Source: Arion vulgaris (taxonomy: Eukaryota; Mollusca; Gastropoda; Stylommatophora; Arionidae). Taken from it: DNA of 64,000 nt. Positions within the stretch are counted from its first letter, which is position 1, and every line of letters starts with the position of its first letter. The DNA lies in assembly GCA_020796225.1 (NCBI GenBank), contig CM036760.1:1202501-1266500 (forward strand), written 5' to 3'. The notes under the pieces were generated by a model that was given only the letters and a program-made list of their open reading frames with translations, was not told the DNA's origin and did not search any database. The translations under genes and the position numbers were made by a program. This document shows positions 1-9,636 of the stretch, in pieces.

Positions 1-278
1 ACATATATTTTTAGTGAACATATCGTAGGTTTGTATTAACGTTGTAATCAAAAGCATCACATAGTGATTGATATATGCACACATACACATACAATCCTGC
101 TTCTCAAAGTTACATCAACACTGCCCGTGTGAATAGTGGTTAATTTACCTTAAGATAAAACACCATTATTCCAAATAAAATAAAGCAATCAAGGAAACAT
201 TTACAAGTTCTATTCCAAGTCTGGGGATGGGGGCAATATTAAATGTGTAGGTTAAATACCTAGGTATAAATATAGCTA

Positions 279-309
<31 letters not shown>
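279..309. repeat. (AT)n(GA)n microsatellite
   Basis: An AT dinucleotide run passes directly into a GA run. The flanking bases 1-278 are AT-rich single-copy-looking sequence in which I see no gene or recognisable element. Confidence 0.9.
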
Positions 310-404
310 CATACAGAAAGAGAGACGGACGGACGTTCCGATCAAATCAGAACAAATGCTTTGTTAATAATGTTCACGTTGGTCTATCTGCCAAATTCGC
401 TAAT

Positions 405-512
405 CCTGTTTTGTCTTTCAGCGTTAGGTCGAAAAGCGAGACACCTGGAGCGAGCCTCTCTATGCAGCTTGTTTGTGTTTCTCGTCTCCAATCCTGCTTT
501 TCCTTGACATGT
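405..512 (-). mobile_element. LINE group E2, 3'-end fragment
   Basis: This matches the block also found at 1078-1228 and 57735-57985 (shared words GGTCGAAAA, GAGCGAGCCTCTCT, CCAATCCTG). The longer copy at 57735-57985 shows that the block is the antisense of a LINE 3' end, because its reverse strand encodes the end of the reverse transcriptase protein (residues like RNLFLP then stop). This copy keeps only the 3' untranslated part. Assignment is by similarity between copies inside the window. Confidence 0.6.
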
Positions 513-985
513 ATAATGTTCACGTTAGTATTGACAAGAAATTATTCAACATAAAAGTTTCCACTTAAATAGAAGACTATAAATGTAATGCCTGGTACAG
601 ACACTGGATTTAGCATTAAAGTATACTAGGCACTAATAAGGCACGTGAATGCAGGTAAGTGTAAATATATACCGTGAAATTATACATACAAAATAATTAT
701 GTTATGTCTTGCAGATCATGTTGTTAGAAAAGTAAATGTCAAACTACCTTATCAGAGAGAAGGAAAGCAATATTGCTATTGTACAAGAGACATCACAGAG
801 CAGCAATAATAATTGAATACTTGAGCAATAAACTTGTGTAGCAAACACGACTAACAACGACCACATTGTTTTAGTAGAGCTGCACCCTCTGCAGCATATT
901 CTATGTCGATACAAGCAGTTTCATTGATGAAATGAATGAAACAGTTCACAAAAATACAGTTGAAACCAACAAGACAAAAGATCTT
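513..985. other. unclassified AT-rich sequence
   Basis: No convincing coding region, inverted repeat or tandem repeat. Short open frames around 850-1200 run through the neighbouring tetranucleotide repeat and are not credible genes. Confidence 0.5.
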
Positions 986-988
986 TCT

Positions 989-1071
989 ATCCATCCATCC
1001 ATCCATCCATCTATCCACCCATCCATCCATCCATCCATCCATCCATCTATCTATTTATCTATCTATCTATT
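989..1071. repeat. (CATC)n / (TATC)n microsatellite
   Basis: About twenty tetranucleotide units, beginning as CATC and drifting to TATC at the 3' side. It abuts the LINE E2 3' end that follows. On the minus strand the poly-GATG lies downstream of that LINE end, so it could be the element's simple-repeat tail. Confidence 0.9.
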
Positions 1072-1077
1072 CTCTAA

Positions 1078-1228
1078 TCATGTTTGCCTTTCAGGGTCAG
1101 GTCGAAAAAGGAGACACATGGAGCGAGCCTCTCTGTGCACCTTGTCGTTGTCTCCTCCCCAATCCTGATTTGCCTCACAGCTTCAGGGTAAGAAGAGTTT
1201 TCTAGCACGGGCTTGTAAAATCGGACTT
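1078..1228 (-). mobile_element. LINE group E2, 3'-end fragment
   Basis: Second copy of the block seen at 405-512 and 57735-57985. On the minus strand it begins with the last codons of the LINE protein (like RARKLFLP-stop) and runs through about 110 bp of 3' untranslated sequence. The element is heavily 5'-truncated. Confidence 0.65.
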
Positions 1229-1385
1229 TGGAAAGTTAATGACACCGTGTGCAACAAGTGCTTGCCATTTTGGAAGTAAAAATACAAATAATAATAATAG
1301 CTGATTAGTTTTACATTGATTTAATTTTCTTTTTCTTCACATATGATATTAAATCATTGACCAGTAAAAGGGAAACAATTAGAAC

Positions 1386-1573
1386 ATACAATAGAGTATA
1401 ATGATGGATACAATAGAGTATAATGATGGATACAATAGAGTATAATGATGGATACAATAGAGTATAATGATGGATACAATAGAGTATAATGATGGATACA
1501 ATAGAGTATAATGATGGATACAATAGAGTATAATGATGGATACAATAGAGTATAATGATGGATACAATAGAGA
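1386..1573. repeat. 22-bp minisatellite, about 8.5 copies
   Basis: The unit begins ATACAATAGAGTATAATG. Copies are almost identical. It lies directly against the simple-repeat tail of the minus-strand LINE A fragment that follows. Isoleucine/tyrosine-rich open frames on the minus strand are repeat artefacts. Confidence 0.95.
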
Positions 1574-1576
1574 ATA

Positions 1577-2163
1577 ATAAAAATAATAATTCCTCTCGTA
1601 TCGTTATACGTTACATAGGGCCTGCAAGTAATTTCTCCATACTGCTCTATCCTGGGAAACTCGCTCAATCTCCTCCATGGAACTGAGACAGATATTTCCT
1701 GCCTCCCTCAGCAAAGTTCGTTTCAGGGTCTCCTTAGGTCGACCTCTCTTTCTTGAACCCTTTGCATCCCACTTCAATGCCTGCTTTGATATTCGTTGAT
1801 CATTTCTCCTCAAGGTGTGCCCAACTTATCTCCATCTTCTCTTTCTTATAACAGTTGTCACTAGTGGTTGACCAGACATGTCTCTGATTTCATCACTTCT
1901 CCTGAATTCGTTCCATTTTATATTCATTATTTTTCGCAGACATCTATTTTCAAATGCATTCAACTTGCTTTCTATATCTTTAGTCATTTTCAACTCTCGC
2001 TGGCATATGTTAGGATTGATACAACATTTGAATTGAAAATTCGTAATTTAGTTTTAATACTATATAACTTGCAGTTCCATATTTTATTTAGACTTTTAAA
2101 AGCTGATGTTGCTTTGTCAATTCGTATCATAATTTCTTTTTAACATTTCCTGTGCAATCAAAA
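1577..2163 (-). mobile_element. LINE group A, 3' end of reverse transcriptase ORF
   Basis: Reading the minus strand from 2163 to 1577, the sequence parallels the last part of the longer copy at 48380-50465 almost base for base. The first recognisable words are those encoding the 'simple-sequence to RRNDQRISKQALKWDAKG' C-terminal region, followed by SRKRGRPKETLKRT and WRNYLQALCNV-stop. It ends in an ATT-rich tail at 1577-1595. This is the region downstream of the reverse transcriptase fingers/palm, so no catalytic motifs remain. 5'-truncated, dead copy; a 69-codon stretch (1604-1813) is still open. Confidence 0.85.
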
Positions 2164-2265
2164 TTGTGTAGATGTGTCCAACATATGAACTGAAACACTA
2201 CAATTTATGTAGATGTGTCCAACATATGAACTGAAACACTACAATTTGTGTAGATGTGTCCAACA
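2163..2265. repeat. 41-bp tandem repeat, 2.4 copies
   Basis: The unit begins GTGTAGATGTGTCCAACA and recurs at 2166, 2207 and 2248. It begins exactly where the LINE A homology stops, so the duplication may have formed at the insertion boundary. Confidence 0.85.
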
Positions 2266-2269
2266 ACAG

Positions 2270-3520
2270 TACAGGATACTATATAGCATAATGTGAATGA
2301 GCAAAACGCCCTAATATAACCAACATCGATTGTAATCTATGGTTGAAATGGCAGATGTCTCTGCAATGTGAATTAACTTTCAGCTACATTGACCTATGAA
2401 AAGTCAAGGAGGGTAGATGATGGCAGTGTGTGGACACTAGGGACAACCAACATGGAGAACACTGTTAGAGGAACTAGTATGCTACCTTCTGCGCTTGAGC
2501 AGAACAGTATGTTGTAACTTAACATGACAGATAAGAAATGGCTAATTCCGTTGGCTAATCTATATATCAGCAAACTCTTCTAGTCGACCGATATCTCTGC
2601 CTGTTCTGTTTGCTTTCTTGATAAGAACACTCCACCGAATCGCTTAGATAAAGAATGCCAATTTTGGACTTTGAGAGACTGGAATTAGAAACTCTTTTGG
2701 CCAGGACATATTGATAATCTTGCAGCACTTGACTTTTTTATGAAATCGCCTGCTGACTCAGTTATACAGAAAGTGACCTCTCACAACATGGAACAAAAAT
2801 TGTCTTGCGTCTAGCAAGTACATAATTTGAATGACATTAGTAATCAGTTGATAGCATTTCGTACTTGCATTCCTTATCATTTCTGTTTACATTTAAAGTT
2901 CAAGCGTAGAGAATTAGTTGGTAGAAAGAAATATAGACAGAAAGAAATATAGATAGAAAGAAATATAGATAGAAAGAATAGTATTGCAAACTGTATTATT
3001 TTTAGATATCTGTTAACTTGATTAGGGAGGGAGTTGATAGAGAGAGAGAGAGAGAGAGGGGGAGAGAGGTAAGATATAGGCGCAGTTACACTCTACCAAA
3101 TATAACCACAGCTGTCTACATTTTTACAGATATCGCTGGAACAAGGGAAGTAATTGCGTGTATTTCGGTACAAAAAGATTCGAGGTAGGTGTGCCTGTAC
3201 AGCTGAATTATCTCCCTTGTGTTAAAGTGGGGGATAACAAGCTGTGAGAGCCACCTAAGGGTAGACTTAAGCACACTTGACATAAAATAGTCTTATCAAA
3301 TATCTTTATCTTCTCAACCTTCATAGAGGAAAACTGAACTCTAGACTAGCAGAACGATCTGTCAATGTTTATATCAATATCTTACCGGTTACAACATACT
3401 CATTCTGTTTCAACAATTCTCTTGGAGGCAATATTTTCTGACTTTATGTTCCCTAAAGTTCAATTATCACTTTATATTGTCTTTCGTGTATTAAAATCTT
3501 TGACTATGAACTGGAAGCGA
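2270..3520. other. unclassified sequence with small simple repeats
   Basis: No gene recognised. It contains a 16-bp repeat (GAAAGAAATATAGATA, about 3.5 copies, 2930-2985) and a GA run (3038-3068). The rest is single-copy-looking with moderate GC around 3100-3260. Confidence 0.5.
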
Positions 3521-3526
3521 TCAATC

Positions 3527-3760
3527 GGTTCAGTAATCTCGTCTCTACAGCCACTGTCGACCTCTCACTGGATACAGAACAGCATAAGTGACTCGGTACG
3601 GCTCGGTTCAGTAATCTCGTCTCTATTGCCACTGTCGACCTCTCACTGCATACAGAACAGCAGAAGTGACTCGGTACGGCTCGGTTCAGTAATCTCGTCT
3701 CTACTGCCACTGTCGACCTCTCACTGCATACAGAACAGCAGAAGTGACTCGGTACGGCCT
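3527..3760. repeat. 78-bp tandem repeat, 3 copies
   Basis: Copies start at 3527, 3605 and 3683, each beginning GGTTCAGTAATCTCGTCTCT. Copies differ by only a few substitutions. Because 78 is divisible by three, frames stay open on both strands; I do not consider them coding. Confidence 0.95.
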
Positions 3761-4215
3761 CGACAAGTTTAGCTATTCGCAAAGTGTGTATATTTGCCTA
3801 TTGATCACTGACATGATTTTATACCACTCCGGGCAGACCCATATGTGAACAGTCTCTTCTAGCAGATGTCGAAGAGTATGCACATATTCTTGTATGACGG
3901 TTCTCGTGGTTCGTTTGCTAAATACACTCCCCGCTCAGTCCACCAGTCATTCAATTCTGTTGTACAACGTGTCATTCTAAACTTTAATCGCTGGATAGAT
4001 TCAAAATCAACTTTAGCTTCTTCATCCAACAGGTGCTCATCGAGAAACCGAAGGACGTGCCCCCTCCCCTCCCACCCAGTTCCAAACCCATCTTAAACTC
4101 CCTGACGATTGATGCTGTTGTTACAAGCTTGTCGTCTCTCTCTCTCATTACCATGACAACTGACATGTCTGGAACAGAAGATCCACATAAACGTATGGAA
4201 GTTGGAAACATCGAT
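3761..4215. other. unclassified sequence with a short repeat-family fragment
   Basis: No gene recognised. Bases 3826-3846 on the minus strand read as WVCPEW, the signature of a retroelement C-terminus that recurs at 25156-25417, near 39020 and near 39260 in this window. Confidence 0.4.
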
Positions 4216-4218
4216 AGA

Positions 4219-4299
4219 CGACATCCACTCATACATCACGACATCCACTCATACATCACGACATCCACTCATACATCACGACATCCACTCATACATCAA
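4219..4299. repeat. 20-bp tandem repeat, 4 copies
   Basis: The unit is CGACATCCACTCATACATCA, repeated four times with no differences. The following 300 bases (to about 4620) show no recognisable feature. Confidence 0.95.
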
Positions 4300-4624
4300 C
4301 CTATCATGTTGGACTGTATGAACCATGGACTGAAAGTTGGATACACCAACTATCCCAGTAAGCGCTGAGTGTTCGTAAGAACGCTCGCGCCCGAGTGGTT
4401 ACCAGGCCCAAATTTGGGGTGTAAAGAATAGAGCCACTGTTACCTGCCACTCATGTTGTAAGAAGGAGGTTCTGCTGAAATCGGATGCATGTGTCCTAAA
4501 CGTGTAGAAGTCTATGCGTTTAGGGCCTACCAAACCAATGTGCAACGTATACACGTTCTTGGCAAAGATCAAACATATCACAAAGAGTAATTAAAATTGG
4601 TGGTAAAGAACAAACGCAAAGAAG

Positions 4625-4735
4625 AAAAACGCTCGTATTGCTGGGCTGGGCAAAGAGTGTCGTAAGAAATAAGGGTAGTGGTTCGAATCCTGTGTTTGTC
4701 AATTTGTTTTTTCGGAAGCTCTTAATATTTGTACA
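4625..4735 (+). mobile_element. tRNA-derived SINE-like repeat (group 4)
   Basis: It matches the minus-strand copy at 14432-14548 (shared words GCTCGTATTG, GGTAGTGGTTCGAATCC, CGGAAGCTCTTAATA). The sequence GGTTCGAATCC is an exact fit to the RNA polymerase III B box. The upstream A-box-like part (TGGGCTGGGC) is weak and the A-to-B spacing is shorter than in a true tRNA, which argues for a degenerate SINE head and not a functional tRNA gene. Confidence 0.6.
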
Positions 4736-4748
4736 CTGTTTATTTATT

Positions 4749-5064
4749 GATCATATTCTTTGCTTCCGCTGCTTCCCCTGCGGGTTCTTACATGATCATA
4801 TTCTTTGCTTCCGCTGCTTCCTCTGCGGGTTCTTACATGATCATATTCTTTACTTCTGCTACTTCCTCTGCGGGTTCTTACATGATCATATTCTTTACTT
4901 CTGCTGCTTCCTCTGCGGGTTCTTACATGATCATATTCTTTACTTCTGCTGCTTCCTCTGCGGGTTCTTACATGATCATATTCTTTGCTTCCGCTGCTTC
5001 CTCTGCGGGTTCTTACATGATCATATTCTTTGCTTCCGCTGCTTCCCCTGCGAGTTCTTACACA
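4749..5064. repeat. 45-bp minisatellite, 7 copies
   Basis: The unit begins GATCATATTCTTTGCTTCCG. The first and last copies share CCCCTGCG whereas inner copies have CCTCTGCG. Fifteen-residue repeats are open on both strands only because 45 is divisible by three. Confidence 0.95.
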
Positions 5065-5080
5065 AACAAAACTCATTGTT

Positions 5081-5656
5081 CTCTTCTATTTGGGTAGCAA
5101 TTTTGATTGCACAGGAAATGTTAAAAAGAAATTATGATACGAAATGGCAAAGCAACATCAGCTTTTAAAAGTCTAAATAAAATATGAAACTGCAAGTTAT
5201 ATAGTATTAAAACTAAATTACGAATTTTCAATTCAAATGTTGTATCAATCCTAACATATGCCAGGGAGAGTTGGAAAATGACTAAAGATATAGAAAGCAA
5301 GTTGAATGCATTGGAAATAGATGTCTGCGAAAATAATAAATATAAAATGGAACGAATTCAGGAGAAGTGATGAAATCAAAGACATGTCTTGTCAACCACT
5401 AGAAACAACTGTTATAAGAAGGAGAAGATGGAGATATGTTGGACACACCTTGAGAAGAAATGATCAAGGAATATCTAAGCAGCCATTGAAGTGGGATGCA
5501 AAGGGTTCAAGAAAGAGAGGACGACCTAAGGAGACCCAGAAACGAACTTTGCTGAGGGAGGCAAGAAAGATAGGTCTCAGTTCCATGGAAGATATTGAGC
5601 GAGTTGCCAATGGTAGAGCGGTATAGATAGGAATTATTAATTAATTATTATTATTA
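5081..5656 (+). mobile_element. LINE group A, 3' end of reverse transcriptase ORF
   Basis: Plus-strand counterpart of the 1577-2163 fragment, aligned to about 49870-50465 of the longest copy. It contains the GHTLRRNDQGISKQPLKWDA and SRKRGRPKETQKRTLLREA region (open from 5321 to 5626) and ends in an ATT/TAA-rich tail at about 5630-5660. Catalytic domains are absent. A LINE B 3' end follows at once. Confidence 0.85.
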
Positions 5657-5661
5657 TATAA

Positions 5662-5868
5662 GATGTCGTGATTGAGCATGGATGGAGGCACACCGGCAAA
5701 GAGAAGAAGAGGAAGACCACGGAGAAGATGGATTCAGGATGTAACTGATGGTTTGAACATGATGGCTGCAAAGGCAGGACATCTGGCCTATGAGAGAGAG
5801 AAATTCCGGAGGATTGTTGGGGTGGCAAAGTTCTGCTCAGGACAAGTTATTTGATGATGATGATTCAG
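5662..5868 (+). mobile_element. LINE group B, 3'-end fragment
   Basis: The 60-residue open stretch at 5672-5851 carries the conserved C-terminal block AKRRRGRPRRRWIQDVTDGL and AGHLAYEREKFRRIVGVAKF, also seen reversed at 27115-27470. It ends at stop plus a GATGATGAT tail at 5854-5864. The element seems to have landed in, or be joined to, the LINE A tail immediately upstream. Bases 5866-5935 resemble the 3' region of LINE D (TCTCCTGAGACAAAGAG). Confidence 0.85.
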
Positions 5869-5869
5869 C

Positions 5870-6156
5870 ACAGAACAAACTGAAGCAAAAGTTATTTTCT
5901 CCTGAGACAAAGAGGACAATATTAAATTACCGTCAAATCTACTGATATCTGTATATTTTTATAGTATTCCTCATGGCTATATATTGTATATTGTATACCT
6001 GTTGAGTGTCTTATTTTCGTGTCAACAGTTCATATGTACGTACATGTATACATATATATATATATATATATCTACATGATATTGTTTACTTGTGAAGTAA
6101 TCAAGTTTCACAGTGTCTTTGCTTATGCATTTTCTTGTCATACAGTAAACAATATT
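5870..6156. other. AT-rich sequence with (TA)n run
   Basis: No gene. A TA run sits at about 6052-6071. Confidence 0.6.
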
Positions 6157-6262
6157 GTTTTGTTGTTTGTTAATAAGAATTAGACAGTATTTCATTCCAA
6201 CTGTTCATTTTGTTGTTTGTTAATAAGAATTAGACAGTATTTCATTCCAACTGTTCATTTTG
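6157..6262. repeat. 51-bp tandem duplication
   Basis: Two near-identical copies beginning TGTTGTTTGTTAATAAGAAT. It may represent the earliest stage of the array-forming process seen elsewhere in the window. Confidence 0.9.
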
Positions 6263-6785
6263 TTGTCACTATCTATATCAATTACACGAATAATGTCATG
6301 CAAAGTTAGACAATCCACTGTGTGTAAAGTTTTTACTAGAGTTGTCTTGCATAATCGAGTAACCTGAACTACCAGCTCGGTTAATTAGACTTGGAAGGCA
6401 ATTCTTATTTCAACTCTGTCAATCTTATCTACACTTCAGATGTTCGATCATCTCAACTATGTCTACGTCACACGACAAACAGTTATTTTACATTTAACTG
6501 TCACATATTTTCAACTCGGTCTCCATTAGAAGACAACTTTATTTCTGAACTCAAAATATTCAGTTATTTCCCCTCAGACAGTTTCACCCAATGATCATTT
6601 CTCATCAACCATTTCTCCATTACTAGTTTACACTCAATTTTCAAATTATATAATCATTTTTCTCCCACGAGACAGTAAGTTTTCTACACTCAAATGTCAC
6701 TTCTCTTCAAAGGTGTTTTTCTTCCAAGGCAGTCATCTCTCTTCCCTCAACTGTCAGATCATCTTTAGCTATATCCTATTCTATT
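6263..6785. other. unclassified AT-rich sequence
   Basis: No recognisable gene or element. It is pyrimidine-rich towards its right end, where words such as TTTCAGACATCAC begin to resemble the array that follows. Confidence 0.5.
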
Positions 6786-6787
6786 TC

Positions 6788-7240
6788 AGACATCACATAT
6801 ACATTACTTTCTATCTATTTCAGACATCACAGATACATTACTTTCTATCTATTTCAGACATCACAGATACATTACTTTCTATCTATTTCAGACATCACAG
6901 ATACATTACTTTCTATCTATTTCAGACATCACAGATACATTACTTTCTATCTATTTCAGACATCACAGATACATTACTTTCTATCTATTTCAGACATCAC
7001 AGATACATTACTTTCTATCTATTTCAGACATCACGTCAACCAAAATACAAACTCACTTTCTATCTATTTCAGACATCACAGATACATTACTTTCTATCTA
7101 TTTCAGACATCACAGATACATCACTTTCTATCTATTTCAGACATCACAGATACATCACTTTCTATCTATTTCAGACATCACAGATACATCACTTTTTATC
7201 TATTTCAGACATCACAGATACATTACTTTCTATCTATTTC
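6788..7240. repeat. 34-bp minisatellite, about 13 copies
   Basis: The unit begins CAGACATCACAGATACATTA. One copy near 7030 is disrupted by an unrelated 15-20 bp tract (GTCAACCAAAATAC). The 3' half carries ACATCAC where the 5' half has ACATTAC, so the two halves expanded separately. The 200 bp that follow (7240-7440) hold nothing I recognise. Confidence 0.95.
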
Positions 7241-7440
7241 AACAACGTTCTCTGCATCTTCATAGCTACATCCCATCAAATCATCTCTAGTAAATCTATA
7301 TTTATGCATTCAGACAATAACATTCTGCCCAATGTCCTTCTCTAGCCAATCTCTTCTGCTCTCGGTTTTATCTCCGTTTGTGAGTAACCTCTCCTTCCGC
7401 ATTCACATTTATATCCCACTCTAAACCATTTATCATTAAA

Positions 7441-8600
7441 CAAGAAAGACCACCTCAACCCCTTCCACATGCGCTGTCTCAGACGAATATATAACATCCG
7501 ATGGCAAGACCACATCTATAAAAGTCCTGGACAGTGCTGGGATTTCAAGCATGTACATATTGCTGAGTCAGCGACGTCTGAGATGGCTGGAACACTTGTG
7601 CCGTATGAGCGATGATAGAATCCCATTCAAGCATGTACATATTGCTGAGTCAGTGACGTCTCAGATGGCTGGAACACTTGTGACGTATGAGCGATGATAG
7701 AATCCCATTCAAGCATGTACATATTGCTGAGTCAGTGACGTCTCAGATGGCTGGAACACTTGTGACGTCTCAGATGGCTGGAACACTTGTGACGTCTCAG
7801 ATGGCTGGAACACTTGTGACGTCTCAGATGGCTGGAACACTTGTGACGTCTCAGATGACTGGAACACTTGTGACGTCTCAGATGGCTGGAACACTTGTGA
7901 CGTATGAGCGATGATAGAATCCCATTCAAGCATGTACATATTGCTGAGTCAGTGACGTCTGAGATGGCTGGAACACTTGTGCCGTATGAACGATGATAGA
8001 ATCCCATTCAAGCATGTACATATTGCTGAGTCAGTGACGTCTCAGATGGCTGGAACACTTGTGACGTATGAGCGATGATAGAATCCCATTCAAGCATGTA
8101 CATATTGCTGAGTCAGTGACGTCTCAGATGGCTGGAACACTTGTGGCGTATGAGCGATGATAGAATCCCAAAGAACATTATATACGCTCAACTGGCAACT
8201 GGTACTAAACAGGAAGGGCGCCCTTTATTACGCTTTACTGACATCTGCAAGCGTGATCTAACTTCATGCGGCATAGACAAAGAACTTTGGCCAAAGACAG
8301 GCAAGCATGGCGAGCGGCAGTGAGGTGCGGCTCAAAAATAAAACAAGAAAAACAACAATGTGGAGGTAAAAGAAAGCGCAGAGGGCAGAGAGAACATCCT
8401 ATGTATCAGCTCCAGTCTCCAGATTTACCTGCAGCAGCTGTGACAAGGAGTACCACTCCAGAATAGGCCATTACAGCCACAAGAAACGTTGTGATTCAGC
8501 GCAAAAAAATACTACGTGACCAAGACCTATTGTCTCCTGAGACAGCGCAGAACATACTACGTGACGCAAGATCTATTGTCTCCTGGGACAAAGAGATCAA
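7441..8600 (+). mobile_element. LINE group D, C-terminal region with zinc-finger end, interrupted by a minisatellite
   Basis: The plus strand encodes the end of a LINE protein. First comes FHMRCLRRIYNIRWQDH (about 7460), then SMYILLSQRRLRWLEHLCRM and SDDRIP (7549-7624). After the expanded array come KNIIYAQLATGTKQEGRPLL, RFTDICKRDLTSCGIDKELW (8170-8290) and finally FTCSSCDKEYHSRIGHYSHK plus KRC (about 8429-8490), a C2H2/C-type finger typical of the C-terminus of this LINE class. Reverse transcriptase catalytic motifs lie upstream in intact members and are absent here (5' truncation). Several frameshifts and stops show it is dead. After about 8490 comes a short duplicated 3' untranslated part with TATTGTCTCCTGAGACA, ending near GATGATACC at 8600. 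Confidence 0.85.
7549..8172. repeat. two-level minisatellite (82 bp and nested 27 bp) derived from LINE D codons
   Basis: The 82-bp unit (starting GATGATAGAATCCCATTCAA; for example 7611 and 7693) contains the LINE codons for the MYILLSQRRLRWLEHLCRM region. Inside one copy a 27-bp sub-piece, GACGTCTCAGATGGCTGGAA and seven more bases, is itself repeated six times (about 7736-7905). The first copy keeps the LINE reading frame; later copies carry a stop (CAG TGA). LINE coding resumes after the last copy. Confidence 0.95.
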
Positions 8601-8617
8601 TGATGATACCATACACA

Positions 8618-8930
8618 ATCTCTCCTTCTGTACTATCTCCGTCTCGTGATAATCTCTCCTTCTGCATTCATATTTATATATTGTACTATCTCCGTCTCGT
8701 GGTAACCTCTCCTTCTGCATTCATATTTATACATCGTACTATCTCCGTCTCGTGATAATCTCTCCTTCTGCATTCATATTTATATATCGTACTATCTCCG
8801 TCTCGTGGTAATCTCTCCTTCTGCATTCATATTTATATATCGTACTATCTCCGTCTCGTGGTAATCTCTCCTTCTGCATTCATATTTATATATCGTACTA
8901 TCTCCGTCTCGTGGTAATCTCTCCTTCTGC
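8618..8930. repeat. 53-bp minisatellite, about 6 copies
   Basis: The unit begins CTCCGTCTCGTGGTAATCTC. The first copy is partial. It lies right after the LINE D 3' region. Confidence 0.95.
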
Positions 8931-8934
8931 GTTT

Positions 8935-9045
8935 CCACACATATTGTTCACTCTATACAATAGACATTTCCACACATATAGTCCACTCTATACACAAGAC
9001 ATTTCCTCACATATAGTCCACTCTGTACAATAGACATTTCATTAA
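8935..9045. repeat. degenerate 34-36 bp repeat, 3 copies
   Basis: Copies share CACATATAGTCCACTCTATA and AGACATTTC. The following stretch to 9636 is AT-rich with no gene recognised. Confidence 0.85.
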
Positions 9046-9636
9046 TCAAGCATTATGTCTGTATTCACACAAATATATCATACTCTGTCCACTATCAGTT
9101 TCCACTACATTTCTTCACATACATTGCACCCTGTCACCTTCTCTAGTATATCTCGTTTTCAGCATTTGACGCAGATATACGCCTATGTATCCCCCTCTCT
9201 CTCTAGCTAACCTTTCTGTCAGCATTGAAACTGTATAATCAGTCAGACAAATCTCTAGATTCTCAAGTTGCCCTTTGAGGCTGGTGGAAGCCATGTTTGT
9301 TATCGACAATAATATGACTGGCAGTAGACAATTTCATCTAGGAATTTCTGGATGTTCATTTCAGATTTGTGCAAGATAAGTCCAATTTTCATATCGTTCA
9401 CAAGTATCGCGATATCAAATATCTGTGCTCAGATATGCTGTAATAGAAAATATTCTGTATAGACATTGTGTATCACACAAAATAAAACAGTAACTTGTTG
9501 AGAATGTAGGTTTCGGTCAACGATATGAGCATACACGAAGCATAATATCATATTTGAAGAAGATAGCATACAGCTCGAATAATGGTAATATGAAGTCATT
9601 AATATTTGATAACAGACGTTACCTGGTAGACATATT

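Noticed and set aside
4625..4735. Functional tRNA gene
   Set aside because: The B box is perfect, but the A-box region is poor, the spacing is too short, and no acceptor-stem pairing is evident; a second copy in the window marks it as a SINE-like repeat.
4749..5168. Cysteine/phenylalanine-rich membrane protein of 176 codons
   Set aside because: It spans a seven-copy 45-bp array and then enters LINE A sequence out of frame.
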